DNA of 9,759 nucleotides from Desulfobulbus sp. (GCA_009782025.1 WQUQ01000274.1:1-9759), one strand, 5' to 3'; positions 1-8,465 are shown, counted from the stretch's first letter. Numbers and translations: made by a program. The notes: a model not told the origin generated them from the letters alone.

Positions 1-773
1 CATGGCTCACCGCATTGCTCCGCTGCGGAAATTTCCGCGAGGAGTTGCGTTTCCTCCGCAGTCAGACTGCGGTGCGCCAGCAGATCCGGGCGGCGCTTCC
101 AGGTTCGCGCCAGCGACTCCTTGAGCCGCCAGCGACGAATTCTTTGATGATCGCCCGAGAGCAGCACGTCCGGCACGCCTTGGTCTCCATAGACCTCGGG
201 CCGGGTGTAGTGCGGACAATCGAGCAGACCACCGACAAACGAATCTTCCACCGCCGAAGCGGCGTCTCCCAACACGCCCGGCAACTGGCGGACGACGGCA
301 TCGATCAAGACCATCGCCGGCAATTCGCCGCCGGACAGGACAAAATCCCCGATCGAAATTTCTTCATCGACGCAGCGCTCGATCAAACGCTCGTCGACCC
401 CTTCATAACGGCCACAAAGCAGGATCACGCCCGCCTCGTCCGCCCTGGCCGCCAGCCGCATCACCCGTTCATGGGTTAGCGGCGCGCCCTGCGGCGAGAG
501 GTAGATGACCCGGCTCGTCGCCAGCCCCGCCTCGCGCTGCCGCGCTTTCGCCGCGGCAATCGCCTTCTCCAGCGGCCCCGGCTGCATCACCATGCCCGGC
601 CCACCGCCAAACGGCCGGTCGTCCACCCGCCGCCAGGCATTGTCGGCGAAATCGCGCGGATTCCAGCCCTGCCACGCCCAGCGCCCTTCTTCCAGAGCGC
701 GCCGGGTAATGCCATGATCGGTCACGGCGGCAAACATCTCGGGAAAGAGGCTCACGCAGTCGAAACGGATCAC
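1..773 (-). CDS. trmD: tRNA (guanine-N1-)-methyltransferase TrmD, 3' end at window edge
   Basis: TrmD methylates N1 of G37 in tRNAs reading CNN and some other codons, using S-adenosylmethionine, and so prevents +1 frameshifting. The reading frame gives 257 codons down to position 3; the next codon begins TG, so a TGA stop exactly at the edge is possible (the E. coli protein has 255 residues). SPOUT-family hallmarks are visible: FGGGPGM (55-61), the knot-region segment YLSPQG (91-96), [12 protein letters not shown] (118-129), [15 protein letters not shown] (140-154), and EDSF...[12 protein letters not shown] (176-194). D177 aligns by position and motif with the proposed catalytic Asp169 of E. 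coli. The start is GTG at 771-773: an in-frame TGA lies only seven codons upstream, and no ATG fits the conserved N-terminus [13 protein letters not shown]. It is the third gene of the rpsP-rimM-trmD operon, 31 nt after the rimM stop. Identification is secure from family motifs and synteny. Confidence 0.97.
   Translation of the reverse strand, partial: MIRFDCVSLFPEMFAAVTDHGITRRALEEGRWAWQGWNPRDFADNAWRRVDDRPFGGGPGMVMQPGPLEKAIAAAKARQREAGLATSRVIYLSPQGAPLTHERVMRLAARADEAGVILLCGRYEGVDERLIERCVDEEISIGDFVLSGGELPAMVLIDAVVRQLPGVLGDAASAVEDSFVGGLLDCPHYTRPEVYGDQGVPDVLLSGDHQRIRRWRLKESLARTWKRRPDLLAHRSLTAEETQLLAEISAAEQCGEP
25..38. repeat. Perfect 14-bp palindrome inside the trmD 3' end
   Basis: GCGGAAATTTCCGC reads the same on both strands. 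It lies in the last codons of trmD, 18 nt before a second inverted repeat at 56-72. It encodes conserved-looking tail residues (AEISAA), so it may be accidental. No function is assigned. Confidence 0.6.
56..72. repeat. Perfect 7-bp inverted repeat with 3-nt loop in trmD 3' end
   Basis: Arms CCGCAGT and ACTGCGG flank CAG. In the trmD mRNA this would form a stable short hairpin about 60 nt before the stop. No U-run follows it, so it is not an intrinsic terminator, and the operon is expected to continue into rplS. Confidence 0.6.
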
Positions 774-804
774 CCGTCGCTGCCCCGCAGTTCACCGGCA
801 AAAC

Positions 805-1317
805 TCACCAGTCACTCCCCCACTCGACGCGAATCTGCCGCGCCGCCCGATCCACTTCCAGCGCCACCGCCGCCACGAAGGGCAGCAGACGCTCACGGCC
901 ATCAACGCCGACGACCTGCAACACGTCGTTGGCCCCGGTCTCGATCAGCCCGGCCACGACGCCGAGCCGCTCGCCAGCGGTATTGACCACTTCCAGGCCG
1001 AGCAGATCGGCCCAGTAGAACTCGTCCTCGCCAGTCGCCGGCAGAACCGCGCGCGGCGCGCCAACCAGAACGCCTTTCAGGGCCTCGGCGGCGGTGCGGT
1101 CGGCTACCCCGTCGAGGGCAACCACCAGACCATCGCCATGCGCCTTCAATCCCTTCAGCGCCACCTCGCGCCACGGTTCACCCTCGCGGGCGATCCACCA
1201 GACCGGCATGTTTCCCCAGGACAGGGGGTCGTCGCCGAAGGGGTGCAACCAGATCCAGCCGCGAATGCCGTAGGGTTCGGCGAGCCGACCCAGAACGACG
1301 ATGTCGTTGCCGGACAA
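805..1317 (-). CDS. rimM: Ribosome maturation factor RimM (16S rRNA processing protein)
   Basis: RimM binds ribosomal protein S19 on the 30S subunit and helps late maturation of the 16S rRNA 3' (head) domain. The 170-residue product (E. coli 182) shows the N-terminal RimM domain with LGRLAEPYGIRGW (9-21) and the C-terminal PRC-barrel opening with EFYWADLLGLEV (99-110), then ETGANDVLQV (126-135) and the LLPFV strand (144-148). The start is chosen as TTG at 1315-1317, the only usual start codon between the rpsP stop and the conserved VVLGRL segment; the frame stays open further upstream, but only as a shadow through rpsP. The TTG lies 7 nt after the rpsP stop and has no clear Shine-Dalgarno sequence, which suggests translation coupled to rpsP. 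The gene sits between rpsP and trmD, as in E. coli. Function is certain from motifs and context; the exact start is less so. Confidence 0.95.
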   Translation of the reverse strand: MSGNDIVVLGRLAEPYGIRGWIWLHPFGDDPLSWGNMPVWWIAREGEPWREVALKGLKAHGDGLVVALDGVADRTAAEALKGVLVGAPRAVLPATGEDEFYWADLLGLEVVNTAGERLGVVAGLIETGANDVLQVVGVDGRERLLPFVAAVALEVDRAARQIRVEWGSDW

Positions 1318-1324
1318 GGATCGA

Positions 1325-1579
1325 TCAGGCTGCCGGCTGGGCAGCGCTCTGCTTGACCAGACGGGCGACGGTCGGCGACAGTTGGGCGCCGTTCTGCTGC
1401 CAGTAGGCCAGGCGATCAGCGGCAACGCGCAGCTTTTCGGCATTGCCGGCGGCGACCGGGTTGTAGAAACCGATGCGCTCGACGAAACGGCCATCGCGGC
1501 GGTTACGGGAATCGGTGACGACCATGTTGTAGAACGGGCGCTTCTTGGCGCCGCCACGGGCAAGACGGATAACAACCAT
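1325..1579 (-). CDS. rpsP: 30S ribosomal protein S16
   Basis: S16 is a primary assembly protein of the 30S subunit that binds the 5' domain of 16S rRNA. The 84-residue product (E. coli 82) carries the family signature throughout: [20 protein letters not shown] (1-20), [20 protein letters not shown] (21-40), and [18 protein letters not shown] (60-77), with a short Ala/Gln/Pro tail. The ATG at 1577-1579 is preceded by AGGA (1590-1593) with a 10-nt spacer, a plausible ribosome-binding site. The open frame extends upstream, but those residues do not belong to S16. It is the first gene of the rpsP-rimM-trmD operon, driven by a strong promoter at 1614-1642. rimM follows 7 nt after its stop. Confidence 0.98.
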   Translation of the reverse strand: MVVIRLARGGAKKRPFYNMVVTDSRNRRDGRFVERIGFYNPVAAGNAEKLRVAADRLAYWQQNGAQLSPTVARLVKQSAAQPAA

Positions 1580-1613
1580 GAGATGAATTTCCTGGGTGGG
1601 AAAAAGACCGGAA

Positions 1614-1642
1614 ATTATAGCGCTTTGACAAAGAAAAATCAA
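1614..1642 (-). promoter_or_regulatory. Strong sigma70-type promoter of the rpsP-rimM-trmD operon
   Basis: Read on the minus strand: -35 TTGATT (1637-1642), a spacer of exactly 17 nt, and a consensus -10 TATAAT (1614-1619). The transcript would start near 1607 and carry a leader of roughly 28 nt with the AGGA ribosome-binding site. Near-consensus elements fit the high output expected of a ribosomal protein operon. Confidence 0.85.
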
Positions 1643-1647
1643 GCGCT
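1619..1647. repeat. Nested inverted repeats within the rpsP promoter
   Basis: The outer arms are AGCGCTT (1619-1625) and AAGCGCT (1641-1647), a perfect 7-bp inverted repeat. Inside it lies a second perfect palindrome, CTTTG-A-CAAAG (1623-1633). The outer left arm begins at the edge of the -10 box and the right arm covers the upstream end of the -35 box, so any protein bound here would contact the polymerase site. This arrangement suggests an operator, but none is known to me for this operon. Confidence 0.45.
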
Positions 1648-1674
1648 GGCGCGCCGAGGCAACGGCGAATATGG

Positions 1675-1680
1675 GATAAT
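1675..1680 (+). promoter_or_regulatory. Possible -10 box for the PilZ-like gene
   Basis: GATAAT lies 23 nt before the ATG of the PilZ-like gene. No convincing -35 hexamer stands 16-18 nt upstream. Transcription from here would give a leader of about 17 nt with no clear Shine-Dalgarno sequence. The element is weak. Confidence 0.3.
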
Positions 1681-1703
1681 CGGCCATCCATCCTGTTCCC
1701 GCC

Positions 1704-3203
1704 ATGACTGTCTCGTCTGCGCCCCTCTCGCCCGCCACTGAAGCCAACATCAAGAGCATTCTTGCCTGGCTGGCGATGACGCGCGATCACAGCGGCAGCG
1801 ACGATGCCGAACAACTCCACCGGCAGTTGCTCAAGCTGCGCGGCACGCCCATGCCGATTGCCGAGCGCTGCAAGCTGCTCGATCTGCTGTACGACCGTGT
1901 CGAGCGCCTGGTCAAGGCTGAATTGCCCGGCTTTCAGAAGATGGCGCTGCCGGTCGCGAACAAAATGCGTCTGCGGATCAAGCGCATCGTCGGCCTGCTT
2001 GAAATCATGACCCAGGATTATTCCATCGCCTTGACCGAGCTGCTCGGCCCCGCCGATAACGATTCGCCACACAACGCGCTGTTGCGCGCCATGCAGTGCA
2101 TCACCTGGCAGATCAAGATCGACCACCTGGTCGCCGCGCCGACCGGCGTCGGCCTGTGGCGACAATTGCATGCCCTCTTCCGCACCGCCCGCCGCCACCG
2201 CCTCGAAACCTTGCCCGACCCGCGCGGCAACGCCGGCATCGCCCGCCTCTACTCCGACATCCTGCTCGCCACGATCGCGCAGCCGGCCTCTTTTTCTGCC
2301 AGCGAACTCGAATTCATCAACGACTACATCGAGGGCAGCCCATTTTGCGTCGAACTGAGCGACACCCCGCCGATCGGCGCCGAGGCCGTATTCTGGATCG
2401 ATCTCGAGCGGGACATTGGCGCCCATGCGCTGATTCGCCGCCTGCCGGCGGCTGAATCGCAACCGCTGTATTTCGCCTGCGACGCCATCGCCACCGAGGC
2501 GCGGCGCCAACTCGACGAACTTGAGCGCGGCGCCAGCGCCGCCGACCTCAAGCTGCCGCCCTTCGCCGAAACCCGGGCCGGTCGCGGCGTGCTGCGCCGC
2601 CTGGCCGACGGCTGGGGCAAACCGGCCAGGCGGCGTTTTCCCCGGCGGCGGCAAGCCTATCGCGCCAATCTCTGCCTCGGCCTCGACAGTCTGTGGCGGC
2701 TGATGCGGCACGTCGGCAACCCGGTTCCGCTGAGCGAATGGATGGTCACCAACGAAAGCCCGGAAGGCTATGCGCTGATGCACGTCGGCGGCGACACCGA
2801 CAATCTGCGCATCGGCGACGTGGTGGCCGTGCAGGCCATCGACGAGCGGCACGACGCGCCGTGGCACATCTGCCTCATCCGCTGGGCCATTTCGGAAAAC
2901 CCGGAGCACATCGAACTGGGCTTGCAATTGCTCGCCCCGCGCGCCATCGCCGCCGAAATCGCCCAGCCCGGCGAGTTGGATGCCGGTTGCGTGGCCGTGC
3001 TGATCCTGCCCGAGACGCCGCCCCTGCGCCCGTCTGAATCGCTGCTGACACCGCCGGGGAAGATCGAGAGGACCGGCGCGCCGCTGATTCTGCTGGTCGA
3101 GCGGGACAATCTGCTGATCCGCGAGATCCGCGCCGGAAACCTCGATGGGCAGACAGGCAGCATCGAACTGTTCAGCGTCGTTGCTCGGGACGATTCAGTT
3201 TAG
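1704..3203 (+). CDS. Uncharacterised 499-residue protein with PilZ-like C-terminal domain
   Basis: I do not recognise a named family for the whole protein. Residues 1 to about 300 look soluble and largely helical, with no signal peptide or membrane segment; a basic stretch follows at about 306-323 ([15 protein letters not shown]). Within it R316 and R320 form an RxxxR motif, and about 30 residues later comes N350-E-S352-P-E-G355, matching (D/N)xSxxG. These two motifs, in this order, are the cyclic di-GMP-binding signature of PilZ domains. The following residues (GYALMHV, then [19 protein letters not shown] and IELGLQLLA) look like the strands of the PilZ beta-barrel. The protein is therefore probably a cytosolic c-di-GMP effector, but the motif spacing is a little long and the target is unknown. 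It is transcribed divergently from rpsP, and its last 32 bp overlap the 3' end of the convergent yihY gene. The start is the ATG at 1704; it lacks a clear ribosome-binding site. Confidence 0.8.
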   Translation: MTVSSAPLSPATEANIKSILAWLAMTRDHSGSDDAEQLHRQLLKLRGTPMPIAERCKLLDLLYDRVERLVKAELPGFQKMALPVANKMRLRIKRIVGLLEIMTQDYSIALTELLGPADNDSPHNALLRAMQCITWQIKIDHLVAAPTGVGLWRQLHALFRTARRHRLETLPDPRGNAGIARLYSDILLATIAQPASFSASELEFINDYIEGSPFCVELSDTPPIGAEAVFWIDLERDIGAHALIRRLPAAESQPLYFACDAIATEARRQLDELERGASAADLKLPPFAETRAGRGVLRRLADGWGKPARRRFPRRRQAYRANLCLGLDSLWRLMRHVGNPVPLSEWMVTNESPEGYALMHVGGDTDNLRIGDVVAVQAIDERHDAPWHICLIRWAISENPEHIELGLQLLAPRAIAAEIAQPGELDAGCVAVLILPETPPLRPSESLLTPPGKIERTGAPLILLVERDNLLIREIRAGNLDGQTGSIELFSVVARDDSV

Positions 3204-4008
3204 CCGCCAGCAAGCCGCCGAACAGCACGATGGCCCACGACAGGTGAAGCCAGACGAGGAAAATCGGCACGGCCGCCAGGGCGCCGTAGATGTTGCGGAA
3301 CATGCCCGAGGCGCCCAGATAAATCTCGAACAGCTTCTGCATGGCGACCACCGCCAGCGCCGCGAAAGCGCCGCCGGCCAAGGCCGCGCGCCGGGTCACC
3401 CGGGCATTCGGCACGGCATAGTAGAGAAAGGCGAAGAACAGCCCGAGCAGCAGCAATGAGGTGCCTTTTGACAACGCCAGGCGAACCCAGTCGGGCCAGT
3501 CGACGATGCCCAGCGAGATACTGACCGCCAGCGAGGTGGTCAAGGCAATAGCGCCGAGGATGAAGGGCCAGACCGCCATGACGAAAGCGTAGAGACCGAG
3601 GCGGGCGAGCAGCGGGCGCGGCTCGACCCGCCACAGATGATTGAAGGTCCGCTCGATGGTGTTGAGCAGCATGAAAGCGGTCAGGCCGAGCAGCAGCAGG
3701 CCGAACACGGTCAAGCCCTGCGCCCGGTGGGAGAAGCGACCGATGCCGCCGGCGATGGTATTGGCCGTGCCGCTGGGCAGCAGCGTTTCGTACAGCAAGC
3801 GTTGCAGGCGGCCGAGCAGCAGATCGAAATAGGGCACGGTACCGGCCACCGCCAGAATCACCGCGACCAGCGGCACCAGCGCCAGCAGCGTGGTAAACGC
3901 CAGGGCGGCGCTGGTTTGCAGCATGTTCTCGCGGAAAAAGCGGCGGATGATGCCATCAGTCGGCGCGAACGGACGATGGATGCGGCGATAGCGGGAGTGG
4001 GTCGGCAT
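3172..4008 (-). CDS. yihY: YihY/UPF0761 (BrkB-like) inner-membrane protein
   Basis: This is a polytopic inner-membrane protein of the YihY/BrkB family. Members were once mis-assigned as ribonuclease BN (Rbn); the molecular role is unsettled, with transport suspected. The 278 residues contain about six hydrophobic segments (near 34-56, 98-117, 138-168, 183-200, 208-226 and 244-269). Family hallmarks are SAALAFTTLLALVPL (33-47), the ERTFNHLWRV motif (119-128), YYAVPNARV (196-204) and the C-terminal YGALAAVPIFLVWLHLSWAI (241-260). The start is ATG at 4006-4008, giving a short basic cytoplasmic N-terminus as usual; no good ribosome-binding site precedes it. The TGA stop lies inside the end of the convergent PilZ-like gene (32-bp overlap). 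It is divergent from the hybrid kinase gene, with a 127-nt gap. No functional link with its neighbours can be shown. Confidence 0.93.
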   Translation of the reverse strand: MPTHSRYRRIHRPFAPTDGIIRRFFRENMLQTSAALAFTTLLALVPLVAVILAVAGTVPYFDLLLGRLQRLLYETLLPSGTANTIAGGIGRFSHRAQGLTVFGLLLLGLTAFMLLNTIERTFNHLWRVEPRPLLARLGLYAFVMAVWPFILGAIALTTSLAVSISLGIVDWPDWVRLALSKGTSLLLLGLFFAFLYYAVPNARVTRRAALAGGAFAALAVVAMQKLFEIYLGASGMFRNIYGALAAVPIFLVWLHLSWAIVLFGGLLAAKLNRPEQRR

Positions 4009-4102
4009 AGGCCGGCATGATAGCCGACCGTGATGCCGCTCAATTCAACATTTGGCGCAAACCGCATGACGCGCGAGCCATCAGCGCCAGGCAAAAACTC
4101 AT

Positions 4103-4108
4103 TACAAT
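4103..4108 (+). promoter_or_regulatory. Possible -10 box for the hybrid kinase gene
   Basis: TACAAT matches five of six consensus positions and lies 27 nt before the kinase ATG, giving a leader of about 20 nt. The region 15-18 nt upstream has no good -35 hexamer, so activation by a regulator or an alternative promoter is possible. The rest of the 4009-4135 gap holds nothing else convincing apart from a weak minus-strand TATCAT at 4017-4022. Confidence 0.35.
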
Positions 4109-4135
4109 GCAAACAGTTCTCAGGCACAGATAAAA

Positions 4136-7100
4136 ATGCAATCACTCCTGTCTTTCTGGAACGGGCTGTCCGTGCGGCTGCGTTTGATCCTGGTGTTCAT
4201 CACGATCAAGATCATTCCGTTGGCGGCGCTCGTGGGAATTGCCTGGTATCAGACCCAGGAGACCACCAGCCGCCTTGGCCAGGAGCTGAATCTTTTGGTC
4301 TCCACCGCCAATCAGGCGATCCACGACGTCGGCGACAAAACGATCGACGACGCAGTCCGCGCACTCGATGCCCGCGCCCGCGACGAGATCGAGCGCCTGT
4401 CCACCGATACCGCGCTCCGGGTGGCGGACTTTCTTTACCAGCGCGATACCGACATTCGTTCCGTCGCCTCGCTGACGCCGGATAAAACCGTTTACAAAAA
4501 TTATATCGAGCGCCGGCACGGGGTTCTGATCACACACGGCAAATGGCGTCTCAACGCCGAGGGCACCGCCTGGGAACCCGAAACCCCGCCGCCCGAAAAC
4601 CAGTATCTTGCCCTGCCGGGCAGCGCCGACAACAAAACCGCTTTCAATTACCGGTCGCCGACAGAGTTTCAAACTGAAAGCGCGCCGCTTTATCTGGAAA
4701 TGACCTTCGTTGGCCTGGATGGCATGGAAAAGATCAAGGCCACCACGTCGCCGCGCGTCAGCCCGGAACTGAAGGACATCACGAAACACCAGAATACCTA
4801 CGCCAAGGCGGAGAACTATTTCCCTGACCTGCAAAAACTCAAGCCCGGCGAAATCTACGTCTCCAACGTCATCGGCACCTACGTCGGCACCAAAATCATT
4901 GGCACGTTCACCCCGCAGGCGGCGGCAAAGCGCGGCATTCCCTTCGAGCCGGAGAAACACGCCTATGCCGGCAAGGAAAATCCCGTCGGCAAGCGTTTTG
5001 AAGGCATTGTGCGCTGGGCGACGCCGGTCGTGAAAAACGGCCAGATCATCGGCTGGGTGACGCTGGCGCTCAACCATGACCACCTGATGGCCTTCACCGA
5101 CCATATCGTCCCCACCAACCAACGTTACCGGATCATCCCCGACGCTTCGGACGGCAACTACGCCTTCATCTGGGATTATCTGGGCCGCAGCATCGTCCAC
5201 CCGCGCCATCATTCGATCGTCGGTTACGACGAGAATGGCGACCCCGCCATTCCCTGGCTCGAAGACAAGGTTTATGCCAACTTCCTCGCCAGCGGCAAAT
5301 CCTGGCGCGAGTTTCGGGAAACCGCGCCGACTTTCTTCGATCAGCGGCAAAGCAGAAAGCCGGCGAAAGAACTGACCGAGCGCGGCAATGTCGGGCTTGA
5401 CTGCCGCTGGCTCAATTTCGCGCCGCAATGCGTGGGCTGGCGCAACCTCACCGATGAGGGCGGTTCCGGTTCCTTCCAGATTCTGTGGAGCGGCATCAGC
5501 AAGCTGACCACCGCCGCGGCGATTCCTTATTACACCGGGCGCTACAGCCCGGAAAAAGCGGGCAACCGGCGCGGCTTCGGCTTCGTGACCATTGGCGCCA
5601 ACATCGATGACTTCCACCATCCCGCCACCGAATCCAGGGAACGCCTGAACGATATGATCAAGACCGCCAACAGCGACATGCTGGCCCGCGGTCAGGCCGC
5701 TGGCGACGTATTGCAGGACAACTTGCAGGACACCTTGACCAGCCTGACCGCGACGACCCTCGTGCTGATCGCGCTGGTGGTGGCCATCGCCATCTGGATG
5801 GCCTCCTATCTGTCACGCAAACTCGGCTGGCTCAATGAGGGCTTCAACCGTTTCCGCCTGGGTCAAAAGGATTTCCGTTTTTCCTTCACCCACAAGGACG
5901 AAATCACGTCGCTCGCCGCCACCTTCAATGAAATGGCCGACACGCTGAACGCCAACATGGGGGATTTGCAGCACGAAATCGAAGCGCGCCATGAGGTCGA
6001 AGCCGACCTGCGCGCCAGCCGCGATCTGTTTGAAAACTTCGTCGAATACAACCGCGCGGCCATCTTCATCCGCGACTGGGAAGGTAAATTCATCCTCGTC
6101 AACCGGCGCTGGGAAGAAGTTGTGGGCCGGCCGCGGGCGGAGATGATTGGCAAGACCGTCCAGGATGTCCTGCCGGCCTTCATGCTGCACTCCACGATCG
6201 AGAGCGACGAACTCGTCATCCGCACGGGCGAGTTCGTGGAGCGGGAAATCACCGGTCCCGATGGGCGGATTTATATCTCCATGAAATTCATCACCCGCGA
6301 CAGTCACGGTGAACTTTCCGCCCTGTGCGGCTTGCTGACCGATATTACCGAGCGCCAGATGGCAGAAGAGGCGATGCGCCAGGCCAAGGAACTGGCCGAG
6401 GAGGCCACGCGCACCAAGTCCGAGTTCCTCGCCAACATGAGCCACGAGATCCGCACCCCGATGAACGCCATCATCGGCATGGGGCACCTGATGCAGAAAA
6501 CCGAGATGATGCCGCGCCAGCGCGATTATCTGAACAAGATCCAGCGCTCCTGCCAGCACCTGCTCGGCATCATCGACGACATTCTCGATTTCTCGAAAAT
6601 GGAAGCCGGCAAGCTGACCGTCGAACGGGCCGAATTTGAACTGCAAGGCGTACTCGATACCGTCCGCAATCTGATTGCCGACAAAGTGGCGGCCAAGGGA
6701 CTCGAACTGCGTTTCTCGGTCGACGAGGAAGCGCCGGCCACCCTGATCGGCGATCCCTTGCGCCTCGGTCAGATCCTGGTCAACTACGCCAACAACGCGG
6801 TGAAATTCACCGAACGCGGCAAAATCGAAATTTCCGTGCGCGTCGCCAAACAGACAGACCACGATGTATTGCTGCACTTCGCCGTCTCCGATACCGGCAT
6901 CGGCATGTCGCCCGAACAGCAGGCGCACCTTTTTGAATCGTTCCAGCAGGCGGATGCCTCGACGACGCGCCGTTATGGCGGCACCGGCCTCGGCCTGGCG
7001 ATCAGCAAGCGTCTCGCCGAGCTGATGGGCGGCTCGGTCGGCGTGTACAGCACGCCAGGACAAGGCAGCGTCTTCTGGCTCCACATCCGGCTCGACAAGG

Positions 7101-8428
7101 GCGAGGCGCGCCGCAAAATCTACGAAAGCGCGGAGGAGTTCAAGGGACACCCTGTTCTGGTCGTCGATGACGACCCGATTTCCCGGGAAGAACTTTCCGA
7201 CCTGCTGACCAAGATGAACTTCAAGGTCTCCCTGGCCCCCTCCGGCGCCTCCGCCCTGCAAGAAATCAGGGAGGCCGAACGCCGCGGCGAAGACTTCGAC
7301 ATCGTCTTCCTCGATTGGCGAATGCCGGGCATGGGCGGCATCGAAACGGCCGAGCGCATCAGGAACCTGGGCCTGCGCCGCATCCCGCGGCTGGTGATGT
7401 GTACCGCCTACAGCCGTGGCGATGTCATCAATGCCGCCGAAGCAGCGGGTTTCGACGAGCTTCTCATCAAACCCGTCGACGCTTCGGCCATGTTCGATGC
7501 AACCATGCGGGTGCTCCATTCAGATCGCCCCCCAGGCGAAATCAAGCGCCACATCAACCCGGCCACGGCAAGACATCTGGGGTTGGAAGCCATTCGCGGC
7601 GCACGGATCCTGCTCGTCGAGGACAACGAACTCAATCAGGAAGTCGCCCAGGCCATCCTCGACGAAGAGGGTTTCCGCGTCGATGTCGCCGGCGACGGCC
7701 AACAAGCGATTGACAAGCTCGAACAGGAGAACTACGACCTGGTCCTGATGGACATGCAGATGCCCGTTCTGGACGGCGTCAGCGCCACCCGCATCCTGCG
7801 CCAGAACCCGCGTTTCGCCGCGCTCCCGATCATCGCCATGACGGCCAACGTCATGGAGGCGGACAGGAAACGCTGCATGGAAGCAGGCATGAACGACCAC
7901 GTCGCCAAACCGATCGAACCGGAAGAATTATGGGCCGCCCTGCTGCGCTGGATTCCCCGCCGCGACAAGGCCGCGGGCGAATCGGTCGAGCAAGCCTCGG
8001 CCCAGCAGCCCCCGATCCAGCAGACCCAGCAACCACCGACCGCGCCGCAACGCGCGGCAGGTCAGGCGTCGACGTCGCTACCCACGATCGAGGGCCTGGA
8101 TATCCAGGACGGCTTGCGCCGGGTCATGGGCAAGGAGAAGATCTACGTCAATCTGCTGCGTAAATTTGTCGAAACTCATGCTGACAGCATCGACGCGCTG
8201 GAGCAGGTCATGGAAGCAGGCAATCAGGCGGAAACGCAGCGCATCGCGCATACGCTGAAAGGCGTGTGCGGCAATATCGGCGTCAATGCCGCGTTGTGCC
8301 AGAGCGCCGCGCAACTCGAAGCCGCCGCCCGCAACGGTGCGCCGCTTGAACAGATGCGCCCGCTGTTCGAGCAGTTGCGCAAACCTTTCCAGGAACTGAT
8401 CGAAAATATCCGGCGGGCGCTACCGTAG
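4136..8428 (+). CDS. Hybrid sensor histidine kinase, Cache-like sensor, HAMP-PAS-HisKA-HATPase-REC-REC-HPt
   Basis: This 1430-residue inner-membrane kinase contains a complete phosphorelay, BarA/ArcB-like in principle. Order: TM1 (about 14-38); a periplasmic sensor of about 500 residues (39-537) whose segments, such as [20 protein letters not shown] (294-313) and [16 protein letters not shown] (342-357), resemble a double Cache fold; TM2 (about 538-558); HAMP (559-611); PAS (about 628-740); HisKA with H770 in [10 protein letters not shown]; HATPase with N887 (N-box), DTGIGM (919-924) and GGTGLGL (948-954). Receiver 1 has D1011/D1012, D1060, T1090 and K1112; receiver 2 has E1162/D1163, D1206, T1236 and K1258. 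A Gln/Pro/Ala-rich linker (about 1277-1318) leads to an HPt domain with H1372 in AHTLKG. All phosphotransfer residues are intact. The only sensor cysteines are C423 and C432. The ATG at 4136 directly precedes TM1; only a weak AGG (4122-4124) lies upstream. No partner regulator lies nearby. The ligand is unknown. Confidence 0.95.
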   Translation: MQSLLSFWNGLSVRLRLILVFITIKIIPLAALVGIAWYQTQETTSRLGQELNLLVSTANQAIHDVGDKTIDDAVRALDARARDEIERLSTDTALRVADFLYQRDTDIRSVASLTPDKTVYKNYIERRHGVLITHGKWRLNAEGTAWEPETPPPENQYLALPGSADNKTAFNYRSPTEFQTESAPLYLEMTFVGLDGMEKIKATTSPRVSPELKDITKHQNTYAKAENYFPDLQKLKPGEIYVSNVIGTYVGTKIIGTFTPQAAAKRGIPFEPEKHAYAGKENPVGKRFEGIVRWATPVVKNGQIIGWVTLALNHDHLMAFTDHIVPTNQRYRIIPDASDGNYAFIWDYLGRSIVHPRHHSIVGYDENGDPAIPWLEDKVYANFLASGKSWREFRETAPTFFDQRQSRKPAKELTERGNVGLDCRWLNFAPQCVGWRNLTDEGGSGSFQILWSGISKLTTAAAIPYYTGRYSPEKAGNRRGFGFVTIGANIDDFHHPATESRERLNDMIKTANSDMLARGQAAGDVLQDNLQDTLTSLTATTLVLIALVVAIAIWMASYLSRKLGWLNEGFNRFRLGQKDFRFSFTHKDEITSLAATFNEMADTLNANMGDLQHEIEARHEVEADLRASRDLFENFVEYNRAAIFIRDWEGKFILVNRRWEEVVGRPRAEMIGKTVQDVLPAFMLHSTIESDELVIRTGEFVEREITGPDGRIYISMKFITRDSHGELSALCGLLTDITERQMAEEAMRQAKELAEEATRTKSEFLANMSHEIRTPMNAIIGMGHLMQKTEMMPRQRDYLNKIQRSCQHLLGIIDDILDFSKMEAGKLTVERAEFELQGVLDTVRNLIADKVAAKGLELRFSVDEEAPATLIGDPLRLGQILVNYANNAVKFTERGKIEISVRVAKQTDHDVLLHFAVSDTGIGMSPEQQAHLFESFQQADASTTRRYGGTGLGLAISKRLAELMGGSVGVYSTPGQGSVFWLHIRLDKGEARRKIYESAEEFKGHPVLVVDDDPISREELSDLLTKMNFKVSLAPSGASALQEIREAERRGEDFDIVFLDWRMPGMGGIETAERIRNLGLRRIPRLVMCTAYSRGDVINAAEAAGFDELLIKPVDASAMFDATMRVLHSDRPPGEIKRHINPATARHLGLEAIRGARILLVEDNELNQEVAQAILDEEGFRVDVAGDGQQAIDKLEQENYDLVLMDMQMPVLDGVSATRILRQNPRFAALPIIAMTANVMEADRKRCMEAGMNDHVAKPIEPEELWAALLRWIPRRDKAAGESVEQASAQQPPIQQTQQPPTAPQRAAGQASTSLPTIEGLDIQDGLRRVMGKEKIYVNLLRKFVETHADSIDALEQVMEAGNQAETQRIAHTLKGVCGNIGVNAALCQSAAQLEAAARNGAPLEQMRPLFEQLRKPFQELIENIRRALP

Positions 8429-8429
8429 T

Positions 8430-8445
8430 GCGGGGGTCACCCCGC
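8430..8445. terminator. GC-rich hairpin between convergent kinase and pssA genes
   Basis: Arms GCGGGG (8430-8435) and CCCCGC (8440-8445) flank a GTCA tetraloop, one base after the kinase stop codon and about 20 nt past the pssA stop. The convergent position suggests a bidirectional transcription end, but neither side has a clear T-run, so it is at best an incomplete intrinsic terminator. Confidence 0.4.
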
Positions 8446-8465
8446 CCTGTTGCGGTCTTGCCAGA

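Noticed and set aside
1318..1575. N-terminal extension of rimM into rpsP
   Set aside because: The frame is open, but the extra residues are Ser/Arg/Pro-rich out-of-frame readings of rpsP and do not resemble RimM.
1625..1630. Consensus TTGACA on the plus strand as a -35 box for the PilZ-like gene
   Set aside because: No -10 hexamer occurs 15-19 nt downstream (the region is GC-only), and the string is explained as part of the CTTTGACAAAG palindrome.
1503..2927. Minus-strand 474-codon open frame opposite the PilZ-like gene and into rpsP
   Set aside because: Its translation shows no domain, it overlaps rpsP in another frame, and the plus-strand frame carries recognisable PilZ motifs.
4142..7519. 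Long minus-strand open frames (492 and 568 codons) opposite the hybrid kinase
   Set aside because: They lie wholly antisense to a kinase with every motif intact and translate to low-complexity, domain-free protein; they are the usual codon-phase shadows of GC-rich coding DNA.
7876..8222. Repeated 14-mer CATGGAAGCAGGCA within the kinase gene
   Set aside because: Both copies encode MEAG, once in receiver 2 and once in HPt; the match follows from shared codons and has no further extension.
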